This document shows, in pieces, positions 1 to 7,883 of a stretch of DNA of 45,507 nt. This DNA comes from CATOSD01 sp034422735. Lineage in GTDB: Bacteria > Chloroflexota > Dehalococcoidia > Lucifugimonadales > CATOSD01. The stretch lies in NCBI GenBank assembly GCA_034422735.1, contig DAOUJL010000069.1:1-45507 (forward strand). Direction: 5' to 3'. Numbering within the stretch: position 1 is the first letter of the stretch; each line of letters opens with the position of its first letter. Made by a program: the position numbers and the translations under genes. The notes beneath the pieces were generated by a model. It saw nothing but the letters and a program-made list of their open reading frames with translations, had not been told where the DNA came from and ran no database searches.

Positions 1-93
1 CACTTCCGCCGCATCTTCTCCCGATTCGACAAACTGGCGAGCAGGTACCTCGGATTCCTCCACTTCACAGGCGCTCTCATATGGCTAAGATGA
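1..93 (+). CDS. IS5-type transposase, C-terminal fragment
   Basis: The frame is open from the first base and stops at TGA 91-93, giving 30 residues. It contains RRIFSRFDKL, RYLGFLHF and ends ALIWLR. This is the characteristic end of IS5-family DDE transposases (family knowledge, recognised by eye). The gene starts outside the window, so completeness cannot be judged. The AT-richer bases just after the stop (about 94-125) probably hold the element's terminal inverted repeat, but the partner end is not visible. Confidence 0.7.
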   Translation, partial: HFRRIFSRFDKLASRYLGFLHFTGALIWLR

Positions 94-197
94 AATGTCA
101 ACACTACCTAGTATAGCCTGCTCTTGAACTCTCTACACTTGCAGGCAACGACACGAAGCCTGGTTGGTGCGAAACGGGGTCTGCTCAGGAGGATGAC

Positions 198-362
198 GTG
201 AAGAAGGCTTACGAGTTTCTGAGAGGGTTCGCTTTCGGCAAAGTCGCCGCTGGCGCGCTGGCGTTCGTGATCGCGTACACGAGCGGCGGCTACGTAAACT
301 GCCCGTTGTGCGGCGGCCAGGGGCTACACCCCTGGGAGTGGGGCGTGACGCTGGGGATATAG
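198..362 (+). CDS. small membrane-like protein with a CxxC motif
   Basis: A 54-residue frame starts at GTG 198, five bases after a perfect AGGAGG (187-192), and ends at TAG 360-362. The translation has a basic N-terminus (KKAYEFLRGF), one hydrophobic segment (about residues 13-28, AAGALAFVIAY) and a C-terminal CPLCGG followed by a Trp-containing tail. Third codon positions are strongly G/C, as in the neighbouring genes. I do not recognise a family. The CxxC could bind a metal or be redox active. It converges on the MMPL gene downstream. The reverse-strand frame over the same bases has an implausible Arg/Ser/Pro-rich composition, so I prefer this one. Confidence 0.5.
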   Translation: MKKAYEFLRGFAFGKVAAGALAFVIAYTSGGYVNCPLCGGQGLHPWEWGVTLGI

Positions 363-438
363 CGCGCGGCGTGGTTCCCGTCTGATCAGCCATCTCTCGG
401 CTGGACCGAATTGCCGAGTTCGGCTTGCGGCCCGGCCT

Positions 439-2916
439 CTACGCCGGCTCCTCTTCCGCATCGTAGCGGCGGTGAATGCCCTCTATCGCCGCGTCGAGCT
501 CGTCCCAGTGGCGCTGTAACATCGAGCGCAGCCGCATGTTCTGGTAGGCGCCCCAGACCGTCATAGCGGGCGGCACCACCAGCACGGACACTATGAGCGA
601 GTACGCGATTGTGATCGCCGCCGTTATGCCGAACTGCTGGGAAGCGGCCATCGGGGAGGCCGCCAGCACTCCGATGCCGAGCGCGGTGGTCAGCGCGGAG
701 CCCAGCAGCGCCGAACCGGTCGTCGCGAGCGTCTGAATGGCCGCCCGCTCCGGGTTTCGCAGGCGCGTGAACTCTTCCCGGTAGCGATGGATGAGGTGGA
801 TGGTGTAATCGACCCCGATCCCGATCGAGAGCGCCGTGATGATCGACGTGATGATGGTGTACGGGATGTCCAGCAGCGCCATCGTGCCCAGCACCGAGAT
901 GAGCACCAGCACGGTGGGCACCACCGCCACGAACGCCAGCGCCGGCTGGCGCACCGTGAGCCAGAAGAAGACGGAGAGCACAGCCACGGCCACTATGATG
1001 GTCGTAGCGATCGACTCCGTCTGCCGGTCCTTGATCCCATCAGTCACCGCGAACGAGATGATGGTCTCCGAGGTCGCCGTTATCTCGCTGTCGTCTCCCG
1101 ACCAGAGCGCCTCGATGTCCTCCTGAAGCTTCCTCGACGCCGCCGGATCTCCCGTGAAGGCCGCGAATTGGACCAGTATGGTGTCGACGCCGTTCGGGTC
1201 GTCAACCAGCGCGTGGGACAGGGCGGGGTCCATCGCCTCGAGCCGGTCGATGAACGCCTGCATCAGCGCCGCGTCGATGCGCGCCCCGGCGGCGGCTTCC
1301 CGGAATAGCTCCGCGAGCTCGGGGTCGTACCTGTCGCCGGGCAGTCCGCTCTCGGTAATCCAGTCATCTACGAGCAGCTCGTACGACACCAGGAGCGGCC
1401 CCGCCGCCGCCGGCGGGCGGAGACTCTCGTCCTGGAAGGCGAACCTGAGATCCTGCAAGTTCAGAAGCGTGCGTGTTTCCGTGGCCTCGGCCTTTATCAG
1501 CACGCTGGTCACTTCCGTGGAGCCGCCGACGGCCGCGTCCAGCGTGTTCAGGTCTTCCAGCACGCTCCCGCCCCTGGGCAGCAGGTCGCGAATGCTGAAC
1601 TCAGACTTGATGCCGGTGGCCGCGAACCCAAGCCCGACAGTGACCGCGAATACCACGATGATGTAGGGAGCGGGCCTGCGGGTGACCTCCCTCCCCAGGA
1701 ACTCCGCTACACGCTCGACGCCGGGCAGGGCGCCCGAAATGGGTCGAGACGGCCGCAGGGTGCCGCGCGACTCCCGCCGCCGGTCGATGATCGTCCGGCC
1801 CGCCGGAATGAGCGTGAGCATCACTATCAGGCTCATCCCTATGCCCAATCCCGCGATGATTCCGAAGTCGCCTACTATAGCGACCGGGGAGAACAGGCCC
1901 ACCAGCAGGCTGACGATGGTTGTGACCGCGGCCAGCAACAGCGGAACGATGACGTTTCGCAGCCCTGTGCGGACGGCTGCCACCACCTTCTCGCCCGCGA
2001 CCCGCTGCTCGCGGTAGTGCGACACCGTCTGGATGGCGTAGTCCACGGTGAGCCCGATGGCGATGATGGGCACCATCGACGTCAGAGGATTCGGAGGGCC
2101 GGTGAGCCCCAGGCCCCTCGGCCCGACCCAGCCCTCGGCGCCCACGATCCAGATCAGCGACATGAGAAGACCGCCGAGCGTGAGCAGAAGGTCCGAGAAC
2201 GTGCGCATGAAGAGCAGGATGAGGGCCGCGATCAGCAGCAGCGCCAGCCCTATCAGAGGCACCATGCCCGTTTCGGTGGCCTCCCGGGACTCGTCCTCTA
2301 TCACCGCGTACGAGATGCTGCTCACGCGCAGCGGGCCCTCGTCGGCCAGGGCGAGCTCGTCGATTCGCCGCTCGGCGTCCGCGACGCGGTCGTCGCCCGT
2401 GTCGCGGAGGCGGATCGAGGCGACGGCGACACGTGTGCCGTCCGAGTCGGTCCCGGTCATCGCGTCGAGCGCGGCCAGCAGTTCCGGGGGGCCGGAGAGA
2501 CTGTCGATCTCCGCCTGCGTAACCGAGTCGAAGCTCTCCACCCGGAGCAGGGCCTTGACCATCACCGATGGCGCAAAGACGGGATCCGTGGGCGCAAGCA
2601 GCTCGCCCACGTCCGGCTCTGCGACGGCCTCGCCGAGCAGAGCGTCCATCTGCGCCAGTCCGTCCGGCGTCAGCGCCTCTCCGCGGAACAGCAGGGTAAC
2701 TACCCTGACGTCGCCCGAAACGCCAAAGAGCTCGTCTATCTCGACCAGGGCTTCGGCGACCGCGCTGCCCTCAGGTAGTGTCGCCGCGGTTTCCGGTGGA
2801 GGCTCGCGCAGCGCCGACCCCGTGCCCAGCGCGACCGTAGCGATGAAAAGGACGGCGAGCGTTATCCACGGACGCGCCGTGATCAGCCGGCTTACCTTGC
2901 CGAGAATGTCGTTCAC
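439..2916 (-). CDS. MMPL/RND-family exporter
   Basis: An 825-residue inner-membrane exporter of the RND superfamily, MMPL type, expected to use the proton gradient to move lipids or other hydrophobic molecules. Two similar halves are visible, each with one N-terminal helix, a large periplasmic domain and a bundle of five helices. The first bundle starts near residue 217 and carries GLTVDYAIQTVSHYRE; the second carries GIGVDYTIHLIHRYRE. These Asp-Tyr motifs match the proton-relay position of MMPL proteins. The length fits the hydrophobe exporter subfamily. The start is GTG, behind AGGCAGG. The gene diverges from the membrane protein at 3167, and the shared upstream region has a 10-bp tandem repeat. 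The substrate cannot be told from sequence. Confidence 0.9.
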   Translation of the reverse strand: MNDILGKVSRLITARPWITLAVLFIATVALGTGSALREPPPETAATLPEGSAVAEALVEIDELFGVSGDVRVVTLLFRGEALTPDGLAQMDALLGEAVAEPDVGELLAPTDPVFAPSVMVKALLRVESFDSVTQAEIDSLSGPPELLAALDAMTGTDSDGTRVAVASIRLRDTGDDRVADAERRIDELALADEGPLRVSSISYAVIEDESREATETGMVPLIGLALLLIAALILLFMRTFSDLLLTLGGLLMSLIWIVGAEGWVGPRGLGLTGPPNPLTSMVPIIAIGLTVDYAIQTVSHYREQRVAGEKVVAAVRTGLRNVIVPLLLAAVTTIVSLLVGLFSPVAIVGDFGIIAGLGIGMSLIVMLTLIPAGRTIIDRRRESRGTLRPSRPISGALPGVERVAEFLGREVTRRPAPYIIVVFAVTVGLGFAATGIKSEFSIRDLLPRGGSVLEDLNTLDAAVGGSTEVTSVLIKAEATETRTLLNLQDLRFAFQDESLRPPAAAGPLLVSYELLVDDWITESGLPGDRYDPELAELFREAAAGARIDAALMQAFIDRLEAMDPALSHALVDDPNGVDTILVQFAAFTGDPAASRKLQEDIEALWSGDDSEITATSETIISFAVTDGIKDRQTESIATTIIVAVAVLSVFFWLTVRQPALAFVAVVPTVLVLISVLGTMALLDIPYTIITSIITALSIGIGVDYTIHLIHRYREEFTRLRNPERAAIQTLATTGSALLGSALTTALGIGVLAASPMAASQQFGITAAITIAYSLIVSVLVVPPAMTVWGAYQNMRLRSMLQRHWDELDAAIEGIHRRYDAEEEPA

Positions 2917-3014
2917 GACTTACCTGCCTTTTCAAGAACCCTGTTCATGCTACAGGCGAACCCACGAACGCCGACACTATCTTACCATCTACCGCTCTTT
3001 TAGACCTGCTCAGA

Positions 3015-3054
3015 TGTAAGAAGTTGTAAGAACATGTAACAAGTTGTAAGAAAA
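3015..3054. repeat. four 10-bp tandem repeats in a divergent promoter region
   Basis: Four consecutive 10-bp units read TGTAAGAAGT, TGTAAGAACA, TGTAACAAGT and TGTAAGAAAA. They lie between the divergent MMPL exporter (start 2916) and membrane protein (start 3167). The 10-bp period puts every unit on the same face of the helix, which suits a cooperative regulator binding site. That role is inferred. The stretch is AT-rich against a GC-rich background. Confidence 0.75.
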
Positions 3055-3166
3055 TACGCTTGGTGACTCTTGCTCTGGGGTGCTATGATCCGATCCTCAG
3101 GGTGTGGCCTTGCCCGAGGATCTACGGAGTGCGGCGCCAAGAGAGGATGGCAACGGGGGGGCAGAC

Positions 3167-3922
3167 ATGGCAATAAGATTCGCTGGTATCGCATTGATAG
3201 CCGGTGTGGTGCTGGCATTCGTGGCGCCGGCATTTATGCCGGGGTATGGACTCATAAACCCGGTGGACCAGACCGACTTCGCCGCGGCGCGGGACGCCCT
3301 GGGCGATTCGCCGGTCCTGGCGCACTGGGTGAACTTCATCTCGCTTCTTTCGCTGCTGCTGATGATCTTCGCCTTCCTGAGCCTCTACGCGCTGGCGAGC
3401 CGGCAGGCCGGCCTGGGGGGCAAACTCCTGCAGTTCGGCATCATCGCCTCCATCATCGAATGGGGCATACTAATCATCGCCGGGGGCATGCGGCACTTCG
3501 AGATTCACCTGATGCAGCGCAGCGAGCTGGCCGCCAGCGGCGCTCCGCCGCCGGCAGAGTTCGAGGCCGCGGCCCTGGCCGTGCATATCGACATGATAGC
3601 GGTCACGTTGGCGTTCGTGGCGCTGTACCCCCTGGCGTCCATCGCGACCGGCCTCGGATTGGCCAAACGGTTCGCCTCTTTCGACGTGTACAAGGGTGCG
3701 GCCTATGTTATGGCGGCAGCGGGGCTTGTGGGGCTGGCCAACTTCCTGTTCGCCTTGAGCGCGCCCGACCTTGGCATCCAGTCGCTGCTCTTCGTAAACA
3801 ATCTCGCCCTCTACGTTGGCGGCATCACCTTCCTCGTCATCGGGTACGGCATGTACCGGGGCCGGAGCGAGTTGACCGAAGAAGGCGGCTCGAGATTACT
3901 TCCCGCCGGGGGGTTGACGTAA
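3167..3922 (+). CDS. six-helix integral membrane protein of unknown function
   Basis: A 251-residue protein with about six hydrophobic segments: near residues 3-22, 53-76, 88-110, then three more ending in a segment with FLVIGYGMYRGR. It resembles the general layout of DUF4386-like membrane proteins but I cannot assign a family. I chose ATG 3167 because the protein then opens directly with a membrane helix; a GTG at 3104 would add 21 hydrophilic residues of poor character. A G-run (3155-3160) lies upstream as a weak ribosome site. It is transcribed away from the MMPL exporter, which suggests shared regulation. Its last 23 codons lie inside a 148-bp sequence repeated at 8159-8306. Confidence 0.75.
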   Translation: MAIRFAGIALIAGVVLAFVAPAFMPGYGLINPVDQTDFAAARDALGDSPVLAHWVNFISLLSLLLMIFAFLSLYALASRQAGLGGKLLQFGIIASIIEWGILIIAGGMRHFEIHLMQRSELAASGAPPPAEFEAAALAVHIDMIAVTLAFVALYPLASIATGLGLAKRFASFDVYKGAAYVMAAAGLVGLANFLFALSAPDLGIQSLLFVNNLALYVGGITFLVIGYGMYRGRSELTEEGGSRLLPAGGLT

Positions 3923-3997
3923 CCGAAAACGGCGGATTCGCGCGGCCGGCCAAATTGGCACCTACACCTACCATCGCTAGAATTGGGAACACTAGCA
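3850..3997 (+). repeat. 148-bp direct repeat, copy 1
   Basis: This copy matches 8159-8306 with no gaps and nine mismatches by eye (about 94% identity). It includes the last codons of the membrane protein gene, its stop and a promoter-like sequence. The two copies bracket a roughly 4.2-kb block of protease and lipoprotein genes. Similarity ends abruptly at both edges. Confidence 0.9.
3955..3983 (+). promoter_or_regulatory. promoter-like sequence in repeat copy 1
   Basis: TTGGCA (3955-3960), a 17-bp spacer and TAGAAT (3978-3983). It reads rightward, yet no plus-strand gene follows, only an exporter gene fragment and a minus-strand terminator. It is probably an orphaned duplicate of the promoter at 8264-8292, which has the better TTGACA box. 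Confidence 0.5.
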
Positions 3998-4070
3998 GGC
4001 TAGCGATGGTTGTCACCGCGGCCAGCAACAACGGACCGATGACGTTTCGCAGCCCTGTGCGGACGGGTGC
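3991..4070 (-). pseudogene. fragment of an MMPL exporter gene
   Basis: This 80-bp stretch aligns without gaps to 1901-1980 inside the intact MMPL gene, with seven mismatches. The minus-strand translation keeps TGLRNVIGPLLLAAVTTIA, against TGLRNVIVPLLLAAVTTIV in the intact gene. It has no start, no stop and no flanking gene sequence. It is a remnant of a partial duplication or of a second MMPL gene. It begins exactly where the 148-bp repeat ends. Confidence 0.8.
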
Positions 4071-4100
4071 CGGCAATGTCGGCATTTTGGTCGGCAAAGA

Positions 4101-4132
4101 GGCCCCCGTCAGGCGATTGCCTGACGGGGGCC
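4101..4132 (-). terminator. intrinsic-terminator-like hairpin after the protease gene
   Basis: A perfect 14-bp GC-rich stem (GGCCCCCGTCAGGC at 4101-4114, complement at 4119-4132) with a 4-base loop. It lies 19 bp past the stop of the minus-strand protease gene. On the minus strand it is followed by TCTTTG, so the T-tract is weak. Confidence 0.7.
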
Positions 4133-4150
4133 TAACTAATTCGCTCGCTG

Positions 4151-5665
4151 TTATTCGTCCGTGACCCAGCGCGTTTGAGTCTGGGTGTTGCCGAAGTTGC
4201 TGGTGCGCGTCCGGCTCTGTTCCTTCTCGCGGTACTCGTCCGTGACGGTCAGCGAGAAGTGGAGCGTCGTGGGTTCGTCGGGCGCCGTGAACTCGGCCCG
4301 GGCCTGGCCCGCGTTTTCGATGGTCACGGGAACTCCGCCTTCGAGCTGGCGCCACTGGTATTCGAGAGCCCCGCCGTCGAGGTCGTGGCTGCCGATGCCA
4401 TCCAGCACCACGCGGGCGCCCACGTTGACCGCCTCGGGCACGGTAACGCCGTAAGCGAACGGTTTCCTGTTCTTGGGCGCGGTCTGCACCGCCACCTCGA
4501 AGTCGCCGAGACGCCACGGCTCGAAGTAGTCCGCGTACGTCTTGGCCTGGTCGTCGGTGAGCGGCAGGTTGAAGCGCGCGGTCAGGCCGTCGTTGGTCTG
4601 CTCGAACACGCCAAACCCCGACAGCACGCGCCGGAATATCGCGTTCTTGGGCCGTTTGAGGTACACGATGGCCGCGTGCTCCTTGCCGGCGACGAAGCCC
4701 CTGGACTCGTTCGGCGCTCCGTGGATGGACACGGACACGAAGGCCGCGTTGGCGTCGACACGCGGCGTGAACGAGACCGTCCACGCGCCACCGGCGCCGA
4801 TCCATGCGCGGGACGCGCCGTGCGTTTCTATCCTGTCGAGCTTCGCCGCAAGGCGTACCCAGGGCGTGTAGATCCCCGAGTTGAACCCCTGCGAAGCCAA
4901 CAGGCTGAGGTCTTTGAGCTGCTCGCCGAACGTGATGCGGAGCGCGCGCTCGCCCATGGACGCCGGGAACGCCCAGACAATCCACTTGTCCACCCGCTCT
5001 CCGGTTGCTTCGTCGGTCTCGCGCATCATGTAGCGCGACATCGCGACGCCCACCATCCGGTACACGCCCTCGGCGACGCGGAGCAGCAACGGCGAGCCCG
5101 AATCGCCCAATTGCACGGGGCTTTCGCCGCAATCGAGCGCGAACAGGCCCGAGAACCGTCTGCCATCTATGTCTACGTAGCCGTCGCCCCCGGCGCTCTC
5201 GACGACGCCTATCCGCTCACCGGACGCGCCCCCCAGCATGGTTAGCTGCATGCCGTTCTCGGGTTCTCTGGTGCCCGCGATTATCCTCCGGCCCGAATGC
5301 TCGTCGTTGTTGTGCATGGCGAACTCGGCCACAACCCCGCTCGCCAGCTCGCACGCCGCGATGTCGGCGGTGTTGTGCTGGTACAAAGGCAGGAGAGTGT
5401 GCGCGTCGAGGTTAACGCCGACCTTGCGGCCCCCGGCCACGATGCCCGGTTGATACATGTCCTCGTTGCCTGTGGGGTTCTCGCCCTCCACCGAGGCCAT
5501 CACGTGCGCGTTCGTCACAAGTACGAGCGTGCCGTCCTCCTTCGCCGCCAGCCCCGTCAGCGTTCCAGACGCGCCTCGCAGGGTAACCTGTCGCCCTTCC
5601 ACGATTCCGGCCTGTATCGCGAGCCCGGCCAGCATCGTGTCGTGCGGTTCATTTATTCTCGGCAT
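4151..5665 (-). CDS. trypsin-like serine protease with a C-terminal PKD/Ig-like domain
   Basis: A 504-residue protein. The chymotrypsin-fold triad is visible as VTNAHV (His54), TADIAA (Asp101) and GDSGSP (Ser189), so the protease domain spans about residues 15-240. A middle region of beta-strand character follows (about 260-400), then a PKD-like domain (about 415-480) with DGIGSHDLDGG and YQWRQLEG. No signal peptide, lipobox or membrane segment is visible at the N-terminus (MPRINEPHDT), although PKD domains are usually extracellular. It may therefore be cytoplasmic, exported by another route or given a wrong start; no upstream in-frame alternative is apparent. The ribosome site is AGAAAGGAT. 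It is the last gene of a minus-strand run of lipoprotein genes, with a terminator-like hairpin after it. Confidence 0.85.
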   Translation of the reverse strand: MPRINEPHDTMLAGLAIQAGIVEGRQVTLRGASGTLTGLAAKEDGTLVLVTNAHVMASVEGENPTGNEDMYQPGIVAGGRKVGVNLDAHTLLPLYQHNTADIAACELASGVVAEFAMHNNDEHSGRRIIAGTREPENGMQLTMLGGASGERIGVVESAGGDGYVDIDGRRFSGLFALDCGESPVQLGDSGSPLLLRVAEGVYRMVGVAMSRYMMRETDEATGERVDKWIVWAFPASMGERALRITFGEQLKDLSLLASQGFNSGIYTPWVRLAAKLDRIETHGASRAWIGAGGAWTVSFTPRVDANAAFVSVSIHGAPNESRGFVAGKEHAAIVYLKRPKNAIFRRVLSGFGVFEQTNDGLTARFNLPLTDDQAKTYADYFEPWRLGDFEVAVQTAPKNRKPFAYGVTVPEAVNVGARVVLDGIGSHDLDGGALEYQWRQLEGGVPVTIENAGQARAEFTAPDEPTTLHFSLTVTDEYREKEQSRTRTSNFGNTQTQTRWVTDE

Positions 5666-5669
5666 TTAC

Positions 5670-5732
5670 ACGCATATCCTTTCTCAGTGTTCGTTTGTGT
5701 GAGTTACCTCCTAACAAACATAGGATATGCGT
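5670..5732. promoter_or_regulatory. 10-bp inverted repeat upstream of the protease gene
   Basis: ACGCATATCC (5670-5679) and its exact complement GGATATGCGT (5723-5732) are 43 bp apart. They flank the leader between the lipoprotein gene and the protease gene, and the first arm lies just before the protease start. This could be a dimeric operator or a leader RNA stem. An unused AGGAGG is also present between the arms. The function is unknown. Confidence 0.4.
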
Positions 5733-5741
5733 TCTGTGGAG

Positions 5742-6257
5742 TCAAGGCCTTTTGTTCGGATGTTTGACGACTACACGCTCGAAAGCCACAAGGTTCATAC
5801 TTTCAGGCTCGTAGACGCTCAGGATTACGTGGACGAGGTATTCACCGGGCGGAACGGGTAGCCCCTCCTGGTTCTCCATACCCCACGACCCAGTGAACGT
5901 CTTCGTCTCGCCGTCACCCAGGCGGTAGTATCTTATCGGCATGAGCCTGGCTTCGGGCTGCGGCCAGACGTGCTCACAGCCGGGCGCGTCTGTCGTGATG
6001 ATGAACTCGTGGTGCGGAATAAGTCCCAGGCCTGCAGTGGCCGCGCCCAGGGACTTGTTCGTCATCGAGAGTGTCATAAAAAAACTGCCGTATAGTTCCT
6101 TAACTTCGAAGGCGAACTCGAAAGGACGGAGCCCACTATAATCCGTAGACCCCAGCCTCATTATGTCGTGGCATGGACTTTTCTCGAACTCTCGCGACGC
6201 GCATCCGGCGGATGCGAAGACCGCGATGCACGTAATGATGAGCAGGGCCGTTTTCAT
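5742..6257 (-). CDS. lipoprotein of a three-member paralogous family (copy 3)
   Basis: A 171-residue predicted lipoprotein. The signal sequence is MKTALLIITCIAVFASAG with the lipid-bearing Cys19 (ASAGC). The mature protein begins CASREFEKSPCHD, shared almost exactly with the genes at 6270 and 7321. Further shared blocks are TTDAPGCE and PPGEYLVH, with VAFERVVV near the end. The beta-rich pattern and the PPGEY turn resemble Ig-fold inhibitor domains of the BsuPI type; this is only a resemblance by eye. It starts 12 bp after the previous gene's stop, so the two are co-transcribed. The family is not one I can name. Confidence 0.8.
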   Translation of the reverse strand: MKTALLIITCIAVFASAGCASREFEKSPCHDIMRLGSTDYSGLRPFEFAFEVKELYGSFFMTLSMTNKSLGAATAGLGLIPHHEFIITTDAPGCEHVWPQPEARLMPIRYYRLGDGETKTFTGSWGMENQEGLPVPPGEYLVHVILSVYEPESMNLVAFERVVVKHPNKRP

Positions 6258-6269
6258 GGCAGACTTCCC

Positions 6270-6812
6270 TTACCTCTCACTCGAATGTTCGATAACCAGG
6301 TGCTCGAAGGCCACGAGGTCTACGTCGGCGGGGTGTCGCATGCGCAAGACGCCGTGCACGAGGTACTCGCCGTGAGGAAGTTTCCGGCCCTCGTTGTCCG
6401 CGCGGTGCCAGTGGTAATCCGTGATGCCGAACGCCGTTCTCGCGGCCACGGGGTAGGTTTTCAGATACGCTTGCTCCGCGGGCGACACCCACAGCAACTC
6501 GCAATCGGGAGCATCGGTGGTGACGACGACGTATGGGCGCGTCCGAAATCTTCCCGTCGCTATGGTCACTTCTATCGGGCCGGAAGTCATGTTCTTGAGC
6601 GAGAACGACACCGCCGTGTTCCCATTAGGCAGAGGATTCAGTCCGAACGAGACCTTGAAGTTGTACAGGTCGTCGTAGTTCGCGGTTAAGCCGGAGCCGA
6701 AGACGGACGCGACCCTGTCGTGACACGGGCTCTGCTCGAACTCTCGCGACGCGCACCCGGCCAGCGTGAGCGTGAGCAGCACTACGGCGGCGCCGATCAG
6801 GAGGTTCCTCAT
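6270..6812 (-). CDS. lipoprotein of a three-member paralogous family (copy 2)
   Basis: A 180-residue predicted lipoprotein with signal MRNLLIGAAVVLLTLTLAG and lipid-bearing Cys20 (TLAGC). The mature N-terminus is CASREFEQSPCHD. It shares TTDAPDCE, the GEYLVHGVLRMRHP block and DLVAFEHLVIE with the gene at 7321, its closest relative. Two of the conserved cysteines (CHD and DCE) could form a disulfide. It lies in a same-strand series with the other lipoproteins, 57 bp after the gene at 6870. The ribosome site is not strong. Confidence 0.82.
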   Translation of the reverse strand: MRNLLIGAAVVLLTLTLAGCASREFEQSPCHDRVASVFGSGLTANYDDLYNFKVSFGLNPLPNGNTAVSFSLKNMTSGPIEVTIATGRFRTRPYVVVTTDAPDCELLWVSPAEQAYLKTYPVAARTAFGITDYHWHRADNEGRKLPHGEYLVHGVLRMRHPADVDLVAFEHLVIEHSSER

Positions 6813-6869
6813 GCTAGTCCACTGGTTAGCACCTCATGGGCGCTGTCTCTTGTTCCCATCGCTTGCTCC

Positions 6870-7277
6870 TTAAAGTGGTTTAATTGGCGGGTGGTACTCG
6901 AATTGAACCGGAACCCCTTCTAGGCATTCCGGTATCCTGTCCTCTGGCGGCAACGTGCTCTGGTCTATGTACTCAGTTGTGCCAACGATGATTCCCACTA
7001 CCCAGCCATCCCATCGCTCGCCGAGTACGTTCCGAAGAATGTCAACGTAAGTGGAGACGACGTTTGGCAGGTCGTGAATCTTCCGTGAGTATCTCTTCCA
7101 TACCGCCTCGGCATGTTCCCTTGTGGGTTTCGTTCCGCAATCGGGTATGGGACCGACCCAATAGGCGATTCGCGTCATGTCTACTACGATGTCGGGCTCT
7201 TCGGGCGGCGGGCTGGCGCACGCGAGCGTCGCCAGCAGCACCGAGAACAGCGTGATCGCAATCCATCTGCGCCTCAT
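6870..7277 (-). CDS. small predicted lipoprotein, unrelated to its neighbours
   Basis: A 135-residue protein with a basic start (MRRRW), a hydrophobic segment and a lipobox LATLAC at Cys20, followed by a Pro-rich spacer (SPPPEEPD). The rest contains PIPDCGTKPT and ends with VPVQFEYHPP. It lacks the CASREFE/GEYLVH blocks of the flanking paralogues, so it is a different family embedded among them. A strong AGGAGG lies seven bases before the ATG. I recognise no domain. Confidence 0.75.
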   Translation of the reverse strand: MRRRWIAITLFSVLLATLACASPPPEEPDIVVDMTRIAYWVGPIPDCGTKPTREHAEAVWKRYSRKIHDLPNVVSTYVDILRNVLGERWDGWVVGIIVGTTEYIDQSTLPPEDRIPECLEGVPVQFEYHPPIKPL

Positions 7278-7320
7278 GAGGCCACCTCCTCGGCATAATA
7301 GAGAACATAAGTACTATGTA

Positions 7321-7863
7321 TCAAGACCCCTCGTTCGGTGATTCCATGACCAGGCGTTTGAAAGCCACGAGGTCGATGTTCGTGGGGTGTCGCATGCGCA
7401 AGACGCCGTGCACGAGATACTCGCCGGGCGGAACCGGCTTCCCCTTGTAGTCGTAGTGATGCCATCGTTCGGCGAAGCCTATGGTCGTATCCTCAGCGAA
7501 GTGGTGGACTATCGAGTGCAATATCTCTGTGTGCAACGCCCAAACATACTCACAGTCGGGAGCGTCCGTGGTGACGACGACGTGTGGGCTTGTCCGGTTT
7601 GAGTGCTTCAACAATGTCGCTTCGATCTTGTCGAGCCACCTGTTCCCCAAATAGAACACAATGTCCGTGTCCTCTCCGGGTTGGGTCTCCAACCGGAAGG
7701 AGACATCGAAGTAGTGGAGGTCCTTATAGTCCGTAGTGATGTCGGAGCCGAAGACAGGCACGAGGGCGTCGTGGCATGGGCTCTTCTCGAACTCTCGTGA
7801 CGCGCACCCGACCAGCGTGAGCGTAGCCAATAAGACGACGGCGGCGACCAGGAGATTGTTCAT
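7321..7863 (-). CDS. lipoprotein of a three-member paralogous family (copy 1)
   Basis: A 180-residue predicted lipoprotein, MNNLLVAAVVLLATLTLVG then lipid-bearing Cys20. The mature protein opens CASREFEKSPCHD and carries TTDAPDCEYV and PPGEYLVHGVLRMRHP. I chose ATG 7863 because it gives a clean signal peptide and has an AGAGG upstream; a GTG nine codons earlier overlaps the stop of the preceding gene remnant. It is about as similar to the copy at 6270 as tandem duplicates would be. The stop of the remnant at 7884 is 20 bp upstream, suggesting an original operon. Confidence 0.82.
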   Translation of the reverse strand: MNNLLVAAVVLLATLTLVGCASREFEKSPCHDALVPVFGSDITTDYKDLHYFDVSFRLETQPGEDTDIVFYLGNRWLDKIEATLLKHSNRTSPHVVVTTDAPDCEYVWALHTEILHSIVHHFAEDTTIGFAERWHHYDYKGKPVPPGEYLVHGVLRMRHPTNIDLVAFKRLVMESPNEGS

Positions 7864-7883
7864 TCTGTGTATACCTCTTACCG

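Noticed and set aside
133..393. 86-residue minus-strand frame
   Set aside because: Arg/Ser/Thr-rich composition without ribosome site, lying over the better small plus-strand gene at 198-362.
3837..5132. 431-residue minus-strand frame across the islet edge
   Set aside because: An off-frame reading of the protease gene joined to the MMPL fragment; very Arg-rich and with no start signal.
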